The notes under the pieces are model-generated. The model was not told the DNA's origin. It was given only the letters and a program-made list of their open reading frames with translations, and did not search any database. The position numbers and the translations under genes were made by a program. A stretch of DNA of 64,000 nt, from NCBI RefSeq assembly GCF_003418935.1, contig NZ_QVMT01000012.1, positions 124,001 through 188,000 of the forward strand, written 5' to 3'. Origin of the DNA: Emticicia sp. C21. GTDB taxonomy: Bacteria; Bacteroidota; Bacteroidia; Cytophagales; Spirosomataceae. Positions within the stretch are counted from its first letter, which is position 1. Every line of letters begins with the position of its first letter. Below, piece by piece: positions 43,754 through 53,033 of this stretch.

Positions 43754-46294
43754 ATGAAGAGACTTGTTACAGTTTTCATTCTGGTATTCATATCTTATTT
43801 ATCATCATTTGCCCAACAATCAATAGAAAAAGATACCGTAAAAGCATTGAATGAAATTGTAGTTTCGGCATCAAGAATCCCTGAAGACATCGTAAAATCT
43901 CCCATAAGTATAGAATATTTAGATAAGAAAACCATTCAGAATTCTGCGCAAAGCTCTTATTTCGATGCCCTTGAAAATGTGAAAGGTCTTCAGTTAATGA
44001 CTTCGAGTCTGGGCTTTAAAGTATATAATTCAAGAGGATTTGCAAACCCAACCAATGTGCGGTTTGTACAATTGGTTGATGGTATCGATAATCAGGCGCC
44101 TCATATTGGAGCAGCTATTGCCTCTGCTTTAACACCGACCGATTTAGATATAGAACATGTAGAAGTTATCCTGGGCTCTGCTTCTGCATTATGGGGATTA
44201 AATGCACTGAATGGCATGGTGAATTTATATTCCCTATCTCCTTTTGATAAAGAAGGCTTAAGCTTTCAGCAAAAGAATGGAGTTAATCATTTGAATAGCT
44301 TGAATGCTACTCCCAAATTATTGAATGAAAGCTCTCTAAGGTATGCTAAGGTTATTAATTCTAAATTGGCTTTTAAGGTAAATCTGTTTTACCTGAGCGG
44401 TTATGACTGGATTTCTGACAATCAGACAGATTTGAATCCTAACGGAAATTCGTCTTTAATGCTTTTTGGTTCAGATAACCCTGCCATTGACCCCATTAAC
44501 TCTTATGGCAATGAGTCTTCTAATAGAAGAACGCTTACGCTGAATGGCAAAAGATATTCAGTAGCCCGTACAGGTTATTATGAAAAAGAAATTGCCGATT
44601 TTGGTATCGGTAATTTTAAAGCTGATGCTTCGGTCTACTTCCGACCTACATCCAAATCAGAACTTGTTTATACCTTTAGATACGGAATTGTGAATAATCT
44701 ATACCAACGCACCAATCGTTTCAGATTAGAAGATTACCGTATCTCACAGCATTCAGTTCAGTATAAAGACAATACTTTTCAGCTAAGAAGTTATCTGACT
44801 ACCGAAAATACCGGCAACTCTTATAATATCCGTTCGATGGCCGAAAACATAGACCGGGCATTTAAGACGGATGATATATGGTTTGCCGATTTTACCAAAA
44901 GCTTTAATACCTCTGTCTTGAACGGATTGCCTGACGTAACTGCCCTTAAGCAAGCTAGATTGGATGCTGATAAGAACCGGACACAACCTAAAACGGCCGA
45001 ATTTGATGCATTAATAGAGAAATTAAGAAAGATAAACAATTGGGATATTGGGGCAGCTTTACAAGTGCGTACGTGGATGTTTCATACAGACGGACAAGCA
45101 GATTTAACCAAAGAACTATTGGGCAATTTCAGAGAGAAAACCAATATCCAACTACTTGCCGGGTTTGACTTTCGTAATTATTGGGTATATCCTGATGGCA
45201 ACTATTTTATCAATCCTACTGATGCCGGGAAGAATATTTCTTACAATAAGACAGGAGGCTTTTTACAAGTTACCAAAAGTATGTGGGCAGATAAATTAAA
45301 ATTAGTGTCATCTATCAGAATGGATAAAAATCAATATTTCGACCCTCAATTTAATTATCGATTTGCTAGTGTGTTTTCAAATTCGCCCCAACTCAATTTG
45401 AGGGTATCCTACCAGAATGGCTATCGTTTCCCGAGTTTATTCGAGGCTTTCTCAAATGTAAATAGTGGAGGTGTGAAACGGGTAGGAGGGCTACGTATCA
45501 TGTCTGACGGTATTTTTGAAAATTCATATTTTAAAACCTCAGTAGATGCCTTTCAGGCTGCTGTAACATCGGCAGTTAATACCCAAGGGATGAATGTGAA
45601 TGAAGCTATTAAACAAAACTCAGGTTTATTGAAGAAGAATGATTATACCTATATACAGCCCGAAAAAGTTCAGAGTTTTGAACTGGGCTATAAAGGTTAT
45701 TTCTTAGAGAAACGCCTGTTTTTTGATGTGGATTTCTATTATAACCGTTACCGCAATTTCATGGCTCAGGTTGAGGCCAATATCACTAAATCTCAGAATC
45801 CTGATTCTATTGCTATTTATTTGAACAACAGAAACACCCAAAGCCGTTATCGTCTCTGGACAAACTCTAAGGCAGTAGTGCATACTTATGGCTCAAGTAT
45901 GAGTATGAAGTATCGCTTCTTTAAAAACTTTCTGATTGTCGGAAATATCTCTTATGCCACTTTGCAAAGAAAAGATTCAGGGGATGGCTTGGAAGAGGCT
46001 TTTAACACACCTGAATGGATAAGCAATCTAGCCCTGCAAAACCCTGATTTGTTTAAAAATGTAGGTTTTTCTGTTAGCTATAGGTTTCAGGATAAATATA
46101 TCTGGCAATCTTCTTTAGCAACCGGCGAAGTATCAGCCATGCACAATGTAGACGTTCAATTATCTTACCGTATACCTGACTGGAAACTGAATTTTAAACT
46201 GGCTTCAACCAATGTGCTGAATAAATACTATAGCAATTTTCTGGCAGGGCCAAGCGTGGGTGGTTTTTATTACTTCTCCATTACTTATAACTGA
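43754..46294 (+). CDS. TonB-dependent outer-membrane receptor
   Basis: 846 residues with signal peptide MKRLVTVFILVFISYLSSFAQ. Unlike SusC proteins it lacks the N-terminal carboxypeptidase-like domain and goes straight into the plug: ALNEIVVSASRIPEDIVKSPISIEYLDK, VRFVQLVDGIDNQAPHIG, and EHVEVILGSASALWGLNALNGMVNLYS. The barrel fills residues 180-846 (PEKVQSFELGYKGYFLEKRLFFDVDFYYNRY; final FYYFSITYN). There is no SusD partner, so it is a siderophore-, cobalamin- or small-molecule-type receptor rather than a glycan importer. Its start codon touches the hairpin at 43721-43753. Confidence 0.92.
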   Translation: MKRLVTVFILVFISYLSSFAQQSIEKDTVKALNEIVVSASRIPEDIVKSPISIEYLDKKTIQNSAQSSYFDALENVKGLQLMTSSLGFKVYNSRGFANPTNVRFVQLVDGIDNQAPHIGAAIASALTPTDLDIEHVEVILGSASALWGLNALNGMVNLYSLSPFDKEGLSFQQKNGVNHLNSLNATPKLLNESSLRYAKVINSKLAFKVNLFYLSGYDWISDNQTDLNPNGNSSLMLFGSDNPAIDPINSYGNESSNRRTLTLNGKRYSVARTGYYEKEIADFGIGNFKADASVYFRPTSKSELVYTFRYGIVNNLYQRTNRFRLEDYRISQHSVQYKDNTFQLRSYLTTENTGNSYNIRSMAENIDRAFKTDDIWFADFTKSFNTSVLNGLPDVTALKQARLDADKNRTQPKTAEFDALIEKLRKINNWDIGAALQVRTWMFHTDGQADLTKELLGNFREKTNIQLLAGFDFRNYWVYPDGNYFINPTDAGKNISYNKTGGFLQVTKSMWADKLKLVSSIRMDKNQYFDPQFNYRFASVFSNSPQLNLRVSYQNGYRFPSLFEAFSNVNSGGVKRVGGLRIMSDGIFENSYFKTSVDAFQAAVTSAVNTQGMNVNEAIKQNSGLLKKNDYTYIQPEKVQSFELGYKGYFLEKRLFFDVDFYYNRYRNFMAQVEANITKSQNPDSIAIYLNNRNTQSRYRLWTNSKAVVHTYGSSMSMKYRFFKNFLIVGNISYATLQRKDSGDGLEEAFNTPEWISNLALQNPDLFKNVGFSVSYRFQDKYIWQSSLATGEVSAMHNVDVQLSYRIPDWKLNFKLASTNVLNKYYSNFLAGPSVGGFYYFSITYN

Positions 46295-46341
46295 TTGAAT
46301 TAAATTATTTTACTCATTTAGTACCTCCTCCATCACTTGAG

Positions 46342-46366
46342 GGCATATTATTTATGCCATTTTTTC
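46342..46366 (+). terminator. probable terminator after the TonB receptor
   Basis: GGCATA and TATGCC form a 6-bp stem with a 5-nt loop, followed by ATTTTTT. It lies 47 bp past the receptor stop and 62 bp before the antiporter start. The stem is short, so the call is moderate. Confidence 0.55.
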
Positions 46367-46427
46367 TCAGGCACTAGCATTTTTAAACTTCTTGTTATTA
46401 ATTTTAGCTGTTAAATAAGATTCTACT

Positions 46428-48041
46428 ATGCACGACCAGTTTATCGAGTACGTTTACCTTATCCTGATTATCCTGGCATTGGTTATGGTGGCCAACAAAC
46501 TTCAATTGGCATACCCGATTGTATTAGTTTTAGGTGGCCTGGCAGTCAGTTTTTTCTCAATATTTTCAAATGTTACCATCAATCCCGATTTAATTTTCTT
46601 TATTTTTCTGCCCCCGCTATTGTACGAGTCGGCCTGGCAGGTGTCTTGGAAAGACTTCTGGCGGTGGAGACGGGTAATTATGAGTTTTGCCTTTCTGGTA
46701 GTAATTATCAATGCTTGCGTGGTTGCCTATTTTTCAGTATTAATAATCCCAGATTTTACTCTGGCATTGGGTTTTCTTTTAGGAGGTATCGTTTCACCGC
46801 CTGACGCCATTTCTTCCGCGACCATTATGCGACGCCTGAAAGTACCAAGATCATTATTAAGTCTCGGAGAAGGGGAAAGTTTATTAAATGATGCTTCTTC
46901 TTTGATTGTCTTTCGTTTTGCCTTATTAGCTATACTTACAGGCCAATTCTATTTTAAAGAGGCAGCAGGCAATTTTTTTCTGGTAGTAGTGATGGGTGTA
47001 CTGATTGGGCTTCTGGTTGCGTTAATTTTTTATGGTATACACCGATGGTTACCGACCACGCCAAGTATTGAGATTGTTCTGACGCTTATCACTCCTTATT
47101 GTATGTACTATTTTGCCGAGTATTTCCATTTTTCAGGAGTATTGGCAATCGTATGTGGCGGGCTTTTCTTGTCAAGCAAGCGAAATAAGATTCTTACCTA
47201 CGCCAGCCGTATTCAGGGTGTAAATGTATGGGGTAGTTTGGTTTTTGTAATGAATGGTTTGGTTTTTCTATTAATTGGTTTACAATTACCCTCAATTGTT
47301 GAGCAATTGGGAGATACTAAGTTAAGCGAAGCTATTTTCTATGGCCTCGCAATCTCGTTTGTTTTGATTATTGTTCGGGTACTTTGTGCTTTAGGTGCCT
47401 CCTGGTTTTCACACTGGGTTAGCCGGTTTATTACGGTGGCAGATGCTAATCCTGGGTGGAGACTACCATTGATTTTTGGCTGGGCTGGTATGCGTGGGGT
47501 AGTATCTCTGGCGGCAGCGCTTTCTATCCCTTTGCTTACCAACGAAGGGCAGCCGTTTCCATATCGTAATCTCATTCTATTCATCACCTTTATTGTCATT
47601 CTGGTAACCCTGGTTTTTCAAGGACTTACGCTTCCCTGGCTTATTAAGAGAGTGCATATGGTAGATAAATTTGCTACTATGACAGAGCATGAACAGGAAA
47701 TACTCATCCAGAAGAAAATCCTGCAATATTCTATTCAGCATTTGGAAAAAAAATATGAGGAAGATGGCGCTAAGGATAATCAACTAAACGACCTGCTTGA
47801 AAAATTAAGAATAGAGCTAAGACTATTTAACCAAACCCTAGAAGAAACAGACCCAACAGAAGAACACCCTTACAAAAGCTATCAATACACCTATCTGCAG
47901 CTATTGGAACACCAACGTGAACTACTCGATAGAATCAACCTGAAAGCAGAATTTGATGAAGAATTGGTCAGAAAATATCATTCATTGATTGATATTGAAG
48001 AGTTTAAAGTGAGGGAGAAGATGTTGCAAGAGCATCAGTGA
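46428..48041 (+). CDS. CPA1-family Na+/H+ antiporter (NhaP/YjcE-like)
   Basis: 537 residues with about twelve transmembrane helices in 1-420 and a hydrophilic helical C-terminal tail (430-537, HEQEILIQKKILQYSIQHLEKKYEE). Key features are FFIFLPPLLYESAW, GGIVSPPDAISSATIMRRLKVP and GEGESLLNDASSLIVFRFAL; the D in LLNDA is the ion-binding Asp of the family, and FGWAGMRGVVSLAAALSIP is the conserved helix with Arg. It exchanges Na+ or K+ for H+ at the inner membrane. It is in its own unit between two terminators. Confidence 0.95.
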   Translation: MHDQFIEYVYLILIILALVMVANKLQLAYPIVLVLGGLAVSFFSIFSNVTINPDLIFFIFLPPLLYESAWQVSWKDFWRWRRVIMSFAFLVVIINACVVAYFSVLIIPDFTLALGFLLGGIVSPPDAISSATIMRRLKVPRSLLSLGEGESLLNDASSLIVFRFALLAILTGQFYFKEAAGNFFLVVVMGVLIGLLVALIFYGIHRWLPTTPSIEIVLTLITPYCMYYFAEYFHFSGVLAIVCGGLFLSSKRNKILTYASRIQGVNVWGSLVFVMNGLVFLLIGLQLPSIVEQLGDTKLSEAIFYGLAISFVLIIVRVLCALGASWFSHWVSRFITVADANPGWRLPLIFGWAGMRGVVSLAAALSIPLLTNEGQPFPYRNLILFITFIVILVTLVFQGLTLPWLIKRVHMVDKFATMTEHEQEILIQKKILQYSIQHLEKKYEEDGAKDNQLNDLLEKLRIELRLFNQTLEETDPTEEHPYKSYQYTYLQLLEHQRELLDRINLKAEFDEELVRKYHSLIDIEEFKVREKMLQEHQ

Positions 48042-48044
48042 TAA

Positions 48045-48075
48045 CAAAAAACGCCCCTTTTCAGGGGCATTTTTG
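48045..48075. terminator. bidirectional terminator between antiporter and GH88 genes
   Basis: GCCCC (48053-48057) and GGGGC (48064-48068) with a 6-nt loop, flanked on the left by an A-run (48045-48051) and on the right by a T-run (48070-48074). It serves the two convergent genes. Confidence 0.87.
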
Positions 48076-48096
48076 TTGCAAAAGTTGTAAAAAGTC

Positions 48097-49284
48097 TTAA
48101 AACAATTTCTGCTTATTTTTCAAACGCTGATAGCGTAACAAGCCTTCCAGGAAATAATAATCAGCATATACTAATGGTACATCAATTTCTGATTTAAGCG
48201 GTTTTGCACCTACTGAATGTTTCAGAATAAAATGGTTGTTTTCGCCTAAATTAGCTTTGTAGGTTGGAGTTGTCAAGCTCTCTAACATAGTTTCGGCAGC
48301 ATCAAAATAGGTTTTGCTTTTTGCTTTGCCAACATAAGTACTTAGCTCAAATAAGGCTGATGCAGTAATAGCACCTGCAGAAGCATCACGCTCTTCGTTC
48401 GGGATATTTGGTGCATTGAAATCCCAGTAAGGAATTTTGTCTTTTGGTAAATTCGGATGATTCAGATAGAAATCAGCAATTTTCTCTGCTTGTGCCAGAT
48501 ACTTTTTGTCTTTGGTTTCTCTGTACATATCTGTATAACCATACAAAGCCCAGGCCTGACCTCTCGCCCATGCCGATTCATCGGCATATCCCTGATGCGT
48601 ACCTTTTTTCAATACTTCACCGTTTTCACCATAAGCAATTACGTGGTAGCTGCTATTATCAGGACGGAAATGGTTTTTGATGGTATTATCCGCATGGGTA
48701 ATGCTAAGATTAGAAAACTCCTTATTGCCTGATTCGCGTGATGCCCAGAATAAAAATTCAAGGTTCATCATATTGTCAACAATCACCGGATACTTATAGC
48801 CTTTCCAGTTATTCCATGATTTAATTAAGCCTACTTTAGGGTCAAAACGAGTCGCTAACGACTTCGCTCCGGTAAGCATAATTTCCTTATACTTTGGATT
48901 TTTGGTCAGGCGATAACCATTACCAAAAGGGCAATATAACATGAAGCCTAAATCGTGCGTGCCTGTGTTAAACTGCTCTTTTTCAACGGCCATTGTCCAT
49001 TTGTCAGCCGCCTCTTTCCATTTCTGTTCTTTGGTTTGTTCAAAAATGTACCATAGCGAACCACCGAAAAAACCACTACACCACCAACTGGTTGGCATAT
49101 CTCTTGGCGAACCATCAGGATTGGTCGATTGTGGCGTTTTGGTAATATCAGGGTGGCTTTTAAGCATGCCTTCATATTGCTGAGCAGCAAAGGCAAATTC
49201 TTTTGCTACATCAATCTTCTTCTGGCCAAAAAGAATTGAAGAAACAAAAAGTAACAAAATTGTCAATTTAGAGGTAAGTCTCAT
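48097..49284 (-). CDS. GH88 unsaturated glucuronyl hydrolase
   Basis: 395 residues with signal peptide ending near FG-Q21. The (alpha/alpha)6 barrel has the two catalytic Asp candidates at D111 (NTGTHDLGFMLYCPFG) and D170 (VDNMMNLEFLFWAS), spaced like Asp88 and Asp149 of Bacillus UGL. Other landmarks are WWCSGFFGGSLWYIFE and GYADESAWARGQAWALYGYTDMYR. The enzyme removes the 4,5-unsaturated uronate from lyase-made di- and oligosaccharides, giving 5-keto-4-deoxyuronate for KduI and KduD. It is 46 bp downstream of kduI in the same orientation. A lyase must act first, and none is in the window. Confidence 0.93.
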   Translation of the reverse strand: MRLTSKLTILLLFVSSILFGQKKIDVAKEFAFAAQQYEGMLKSHPDITKTPQSTNPDGSPRDMPTSWWCSGFFGGSLWYIFEQTKEQKWKEAADKWTMAVEKEQFNTGTHDLGFMLYCPFGNGYRLTKNPKYKEIMLTGAKSLATRFDPKVGLIKSWNNWKGYKYPVIVDNMMNLEFLFWASRESGNKEFSNLSITHADNTIKNHFRPDNSSYHVIAYGENGEVLKKGTHQGYADESAWARGQAWALYGYTDMYRETKDKKYLAQAEKIADFYLNHPNLPKDKIPYWDFNAPNIPNEERDASAGAITASALFELSTYVGKAKSKTYFDAAETMLESLTTPTYKANLGENNHFILKHSVGAKPLKSEIDVPLVYADYYFLEGLLRYQRLKNKQKLF

Positions 49285-49329
49285 TGTAAGAAAGATTGAA
49301 ATTAAATAAGCATATAAATAAGTTTTGAA

Positions 49330-50160
49330 TTAGCGCAACTCAGAAATCGGAATAAAGTCCATATCTGCAAACGATTGATTTTCACCAGCCATCCCCCAGA
49401 TAAATGAGTAGTTTGAAGTACCACAACCAGAATGCACTGACCACGGCGGAGAAATAATAGCCTGATGGTTGCTTATCCATAAATGACGGGTCTCTTGCGG
49501 TTGCCCCATCAGGTGCAATACCCTATGATTTTCAGGTACATCAAAATAACAATAAGCCTCCATACGGCGATCATGCGTATGCGATGGCATGGTATTCCAC
49601 ACACTACCCGTTTGTAGCACCGTTAAACCCATTACCAGCTGGCAACTTCTGATACCATCCAAATGAATATATTTATAAATAATCCGTTGGTTAGCTGTCT
49701 CAACCGCACCCATATTGGCCGGAGAAGCCTCTTCTTTGGTCATTAATCGGGTTGGATAGGCAGCATGTGAGGGAGCAGAAAGAATAAAGTATTTCGCAGG
49801 ATTGCTGCTATCCACACTTTCAAAAACTACTTTCTGAGCACCTTTGCCTACATATAAACAGTCTAGTTTATTAATATTGAAAGCCTCACCATCGACAGTA
49901 ATTTTGCCATTGCCAGCTACATTAATAATCCCGATTTCTCTTCTTTCCAGAAAATAGTCAGATTTCAGTTCATCATAATTGCCTAATTCAACTGCTTCGT
50001 TCTTAGGCATAATACCACCCAAAATCATGCGGTCATAGTGAGAATAAACAATATGTATCTGGTCAGGTGTAAATAAAGTTTCCACCAGAAAATTGTTTCT
50101 CAATTCGGCTGTATTCATACCCGCCGTTTCCTTAGGGCTACTTTCATATCTTGCTTGCAT
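49330..50160 (-). CDS. kduI: 5-dehydro-4-deoxy-D-glucuronate isomerase
   Basis: 276 residues, the standard KduI length. Zinc ligands H194, H196 and E201 are in the MPSHTHDRRMEAYCYF segment and H243 in PPWSVHSGCG, matching the positions in the E. coli enzyme. YSHYDRMILGGIMP at residues 39-52 is also characteristic. It converts 5-keto-4-deoxyuronate to 2,5-diketo-3-deoxygluconate in the cytoplasm. It lies 187 bp downstream of kduD with an intervening inverted-repeat region, so it may be partly independently controlled. Confidence 0.97.
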   Translation of the reverse strand: MQARYESSPKETAGMNTAELRNNFLVETLFTPDQIHIVYSHYDRMILGGIMPKNEAVELGNYDELKSDYFLERREIGIINVAGNGKITVDGEAFNINKLDCLYVGKGAQKVVFESVDSSNPAKYFILSAPSHAAYPTRLMTKEEASPANMGAVETANQRIIYKYIHLDGIRSCQLVMGLTVLQTGSVWNTMPSHTHDRRMEAYCYFDVPENHRVLHLMGQPQETRHLWISNHQAIISPPWSVHSGCGTSNYSFIWGMAGENQSFADMDFIPISELR

Positions 50161-50172
50161 ATCTTCAAATAA

Positions 50173-50346
50173 TTTAGTGATTTAGTGAATTTGTGATTGA
50201 GTGATTTTGTCCTGAACTATGATTTAGCTGATTTTAGGATTTCTCTGAATTTATAATTAGTTGTTTATTTATTCCATAATATTTCTCTATGTTCTGCCCT
50301 AAGCTAATTAATCACTCATTCACTAAATCACACAATCACTCAATGA
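50173..50346. repeat. long imperfect inverted repeat built of TAGTGAT-like units
   Basis: The left block (50173-50206) is a run of TTTAGTGA / TTGTGATTGAGTGAT-type units, and the right block (50310-50346) carries the reverse complement (ACTAAATCACACAATCACTCAA). The two blocks match over about 22-30 bp, with a 7-8-nt length difference, and enclose about 100 bp. The units look like a slippage-derived 7-8-nt repeat, placed between kduI and kduD. Confidence 0.7.
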
Positions 50347-50347
50347 T

Positions 50348-51103
50348 TTACCTCCCCATCCATCCCCCATCCACGGTCAGGATAGTGCCATGTACATAGT
50401 CAGAGGCAGAGGAAGCCAGAAATACTGCCGGGCCTTTAAAGTCCTCTGTTTCTCCCCAGCGTCCGGCCGGGATACGGGCTAATATGGAGGTACTTCTATC
50501 AGGGTCATTTCTGAGTGCTTCTGTATTATCTGTGGCAATGTAACCAGGGGCTATGGCATTTACATTAACGCCTTTTGATGCCCATTCATTGGCTAATGCT
50601 TTTACCAAACTTCCGATAGCGCCTTTGCTGGCAGCATACCCGGGTACATTGATACCACCCTGGAAGGTAAGTAATGAAGCTGTAAAAATGATCTTACCCG
50701 ATTTTTGCTCTATCATTTTGGCACCAATTTCGCGCGCCAGAATAAACTGAGAATCAAGGTTAATCGTCATTACTTTGTCCCAATACTCGTCCGGGTGTTC
50801 CGCCGCAGGCTTACGCATAATAGTACCTGCATTGTTCACAAGAATATCAATTGTTGGGAAATCAACCTTTACTTGTCGAATAAACGCATAAAGGCTCTCA
50901 CGATTACCGAAATCAGCCTGGTACGCCTTGAAATTTCTTTGTAAACCCTTAACGGTGAGTTCTACTGCACTATTTTCTAATTCGATACTAGCAGATACTC
51001 CAATGATATCAGCACCTGCTTCTGCAAGTCCGATAGCTATGGCTTTGCCTATGCCTTTGTTACAGCCTGTTACAAGCGCAACTTTGCCTGAAAGATTAAA
51101 CAT
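50348..51103 (-). CDS. kduD: 2-dehydro-3-deoxy-D-gluconate 5-dehydrogenase
   Basis: 251 residues of the SDR family, the usual KduD length. It has the cofactor motif GCNKGIGKA (14-22), the NNAG motif (90-93), and the catalytic set Ser143, Tyr156 and Lys160 in PGYAASKGA. The C-terminal VFLASSASDYVHGTILTVDGGWMGR is typical of KduD. It reduces 2,5-diketo-3-deoxygluconate to KDG using NADH. It is the first gene of the GH88/kduI/kduD set and faces the LacI-type regulator across a 274-bp gap with the candidate operator. Confidence 0.95.
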   Translation of the reverse strand: MFNLSGKVALVTGCNKGIGKAIAIGLAEAGADIIGVSASIELENSAVELTVKGLQRNFKAYQADFGNRESLYAFIRQVKVDFPTIDILVNNAGTIMRKPAAEHPDEYWDKVMTINLDSQFILAREIGAKMIEQKSGKIIFTASLLTFQGGINVPGYAASKGAIGSLVKALANEWASKGVNVNAIAPGYIATDNTEALRNDPDRSTSILARIPAGRWGETEDFKGPAVFLASSASDYVHGTILTVDGGWMGR

Positions 51104-51377
51104 TTTATGAGAGTAATAGAATTATTCAAAGATAAAGCCTGAAATCTGACTAGTAAAATCAATCAAATATACCTACGAAGATGTAAAACTAACGTAGGAA
51201 GAAACAAATAAATAATTGACTTTATTTATGCAATCGTTGTCGGGAACGTTACCAAAAAGGCTTGTTCATACCATTGGTACCGATAATTTTAATATCTTTG
51301 ATTGTCGTTCATACTTCTGGTTGTTTGTGTGTTCTACAACTGACCAATCATAAAATTGTATTTTACTTGTATTAATC
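51104..51377. promoter_or_regulatory. divergent promoter region of kduD and the LacI-type regulator
   Basis: This 274-bp region, with no gene, contains the candidate operator at 51228-51257 about midway between the two start codons (125 bp from kduD, about 121 bp from the regulator). A single site there can control both promoters, a common arrangement for autoregulated LacI-family genes. Confidence 0.7.
51228..51257. promoter_or_regulatory. candidate LacI-family operator between kduD and its regulator
   Basis: The core CGTTGTCGGGAACGTT is nearly the same as that at 15169-15198: 27 of 30 bases are identical, and the differences are at only three positions. The imperfect palindrome with AACGTT-type half-sites is in the size range for LacI-family dimers. 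Placement between the regulator and its neighbour gene supports autoregulation. Confidence 0.75.
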
Positions 51378-52385
51378 TTGGAGGCTATAACCATTAAAGA
51401 TATTGCGAAGGCGCTTAACCTCTCTACCTCAACGGTTTCGAGAGCGTTAAGGGGTAGCTATGAGATTAACCCTGAGACTAAAAAACTCGTATTGGAGTAT
51501 GCCAAGAAGATGAATTATCACCCTAATCCGATTGCTTTGAGTCTGAAAGAAAACCGAAGCCGGGCCATAGGGGTGATAGTGCCGGAGATAGCCAATAATT
51601 TTTTCTCGCAAGCGATTAATGGCATTGAAGCAGTGGCGTATGACAGGGGCTATCATGTAGTGATTTTTCAGAGCCATGAGTCTTATGAGCGCGAGCGTAG
51701 CAATATTCAACATTTGGTGGGGCGTAAAGTTGATGGAGTTCTGATTTCGTTGTCAGGACAAACCACCGAGGTAAACCATTTATCGGAAATACAAAAGAGG
51801 GGAGTACCGCTGGTAGTTTTCGACAGGATTTCAAACGAGATTGAAGCTAATAAAGTGATTGCTGATAATTTTCAGGGAGCATTTGAAGCAGCAGAACACC
51901 TGATTTTATCAGGCAGAAAAAGAATTGCCCATATTACCAGCCCGTCTTTGCTCTATACTACTAATGAAAGGTTGGAGGGATACAAGGCAGCTCTCGAAAA
52001 GCACGGCATACCCTTTAACGAGAATCTGGTGCGCTATTGCGGCTTTGCCCCGGAAGAAGCCAGAGAAGTGATTTTTGAATTATTGGATACTCAAAAACCA
52101 GATGCTATTTTTACCGCTAGTGACCGGCTTGCCTTAGATTGCTTTGCGGCTGTAAAAGCCAAAGGTATTGATATCCCTGAACAAGTGGCTTTTATAGGAT
52201 TTACCAATCTACAGGTAGCACATTTACTAGACCCTCCTTTAAGCACTGTAGTACAACCTGCTTTTGAAATTGGCAAAACGGCAGCAGAAATGCTTTTAGA
52301 TACAATTGATAATAAACGGAATACGGCCACAATAAAAACTATAAAAATACCTACAGAAGTAAATCTTCGTACTTCTTCAGACTAA
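51378..52385 (+). CDS. LacI-family transcriptional regulator of uronate/pectin genes
   Basis: 335 residues, starting at TTG (51378); the next amino acids EAITIKDIAKALNLSTSTVSRALRGSYEIN are the standard LacI helix-turn-helix, so no later start is possible. The hinge helix (YHPNPIALSLKENRS) is followed by a periplasmic-binding-protein-type effector domain (IGVIVPEIANNFFSQAINGIEAVAYDRGYHV, VPLVVFDRIS, DAIFTASDRLALDCFAAVKAKG). Likely effectors are intermediates such as KDG or an unsaturated uronate. It is divergent from kduD, and the 30-bp element between them recurs before the kdgF operon 36 kb away. A terminator hairpin follows directly. Confidence 0.94.
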   Translation: MEAITIKDIAKALNLSTSTVSRALRGSYEINPETKKLVLEYAKKMNYHPNPIALSLKENRSRAIGVIVPEIANNFFSQAINGIEAVAYDRGYHVVIFQSHESYERERSNIQHLVGRKVDGVLISLSGQTTEVNHLSEIQKRGVPLVVFDRISNEIEANKVIADNFQGAFEAAEHLILSGRKRIAHITSPSLLYTTNERLEGYKAALEKHGIPFNENLVRYCGFAPEEAREVIFELLDTQKPDAIFTASDRLALDCFAAVKAKGIDIPEQVAFIGFTNLQVAHLLDPPLSTVVQPAFEIGKTAAEMLLDTIDNKRNTATIKTIKIPTEVNLRTSSD

Positions 52386-52414
52386 AAATCCACAAACCAT
52401 GGGCTTGTGGATTT
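52386..52414 (+). terminator. terminator hairpin after the LacI-type regulator
   Basis: AAATCCACAA (52386-52395) and TTGTGGATTT (52405-52414) form a perfect 10-bp stem with a 9-nt loop that contains CCATGG. It begins directly after the regulator stop. The T-run is short (ATTTATT), so strength is moderate; it could also serve the convergent lipoprotein gene. Confidence 0.72.
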
Positions 52415-52445
52415 ATTACCTAAACTATAAATTAAAAACAAACTT

Positions 52446-53006
52446 TTATTGAATACTTAGATTGAAATCTAAGCTTACATCATCGCTGCCCGTTGTTGGT
52501 GTGCCATCTTTTACTTCTTTTCCATTTACTGGTGGTTGATGGCGTAATTGTACTTTCAGTTTACCTGTACCAGCCGCTCCGGTCTGTACAGTTCCTGTTA
52601 AGCCAATCGGAAAATTGCGGGCATCTTTATCGCCATAAGTATACGTCAAAAGACTTGTTGGCGAGGGTGTGAACACAAATAAATGTTCGTCGCTTTCTTC
52701 TTCTACCTCGTCAGTAATATTTTCAACAGGCGTTTTCGATTCATCTAACAACTCTACTGTAAGCGTATAATTTGTATTAGGCTTCAGGCTGATATTGTCG
52801 AATTTAGTAGGGGCGCTCCCACCGTCACCATCGGGGTCATTAAACACAAAAGTTTGTGTCGTACCACCCGAAGTAAAGTTTAACTTAACTGTAGTAATGA
52901 TTTCATTTTCTTCTTCTACATCTACGGCAGTGTCTTTACAAGCCACCATCGAAAATAATAGAGCTAAGATGAGGAAGCCAGAAACGATAATTCGATTTTT
53001 TTGCAT
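52446..53006 (-). CDS. lipoprotein with DPDGDGG motif, partner of the TonB receptor
   Basis: 186 residues from the ATG at 53006 (longer readings to 53066 add 20 residues that run through a palindrome). Lipobox SMVAC gives Cys23. The mature part is acidic, with EEENEIITTVKLNFTSGG, FVFNDPDGDGGSAPTKF and TDEVEEESDEHLFVF; I recognise it as the small Bacteroidota lipoprotein family sometimes named type 1 periplasmic binding fold superfamily, usually beside a TonB receptor. Runs of Asp/Glu and His suggest metal binding. Two palindromes of the TGCAA/TTGCA type lie within 90 bp upstream. It is 113 bp downstream of the receptor. Confidence 0.75.
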   Translation of the reverse strand: MQKNRIIVSGFLILALLFSMVACKDTAVDVEEENEIITTVKLNFTSGGTTQTFVFNDPDGDGGSAPTKFDNISLKPNTNYTLTVELLDESKTPVENITDEVEEESDEHLFVFTPSPTSLLTYTYGDKDARNFPIGLTGTVQTGAAGTGKLKVQLRHQPPVNGKEVKDGTPTTGSDDVSLDFNLSIQ

Positions 53007-53033
53007 GGGTTTTAGATTTAATGATGATTCTGT

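Noticed and set aside
43754-46294. SusC-type glycan transporter
   Set aside because: No N-terminal carboxypeptidase-like domain and no SusD neighbour; it is a general TonB-dependent receptor.
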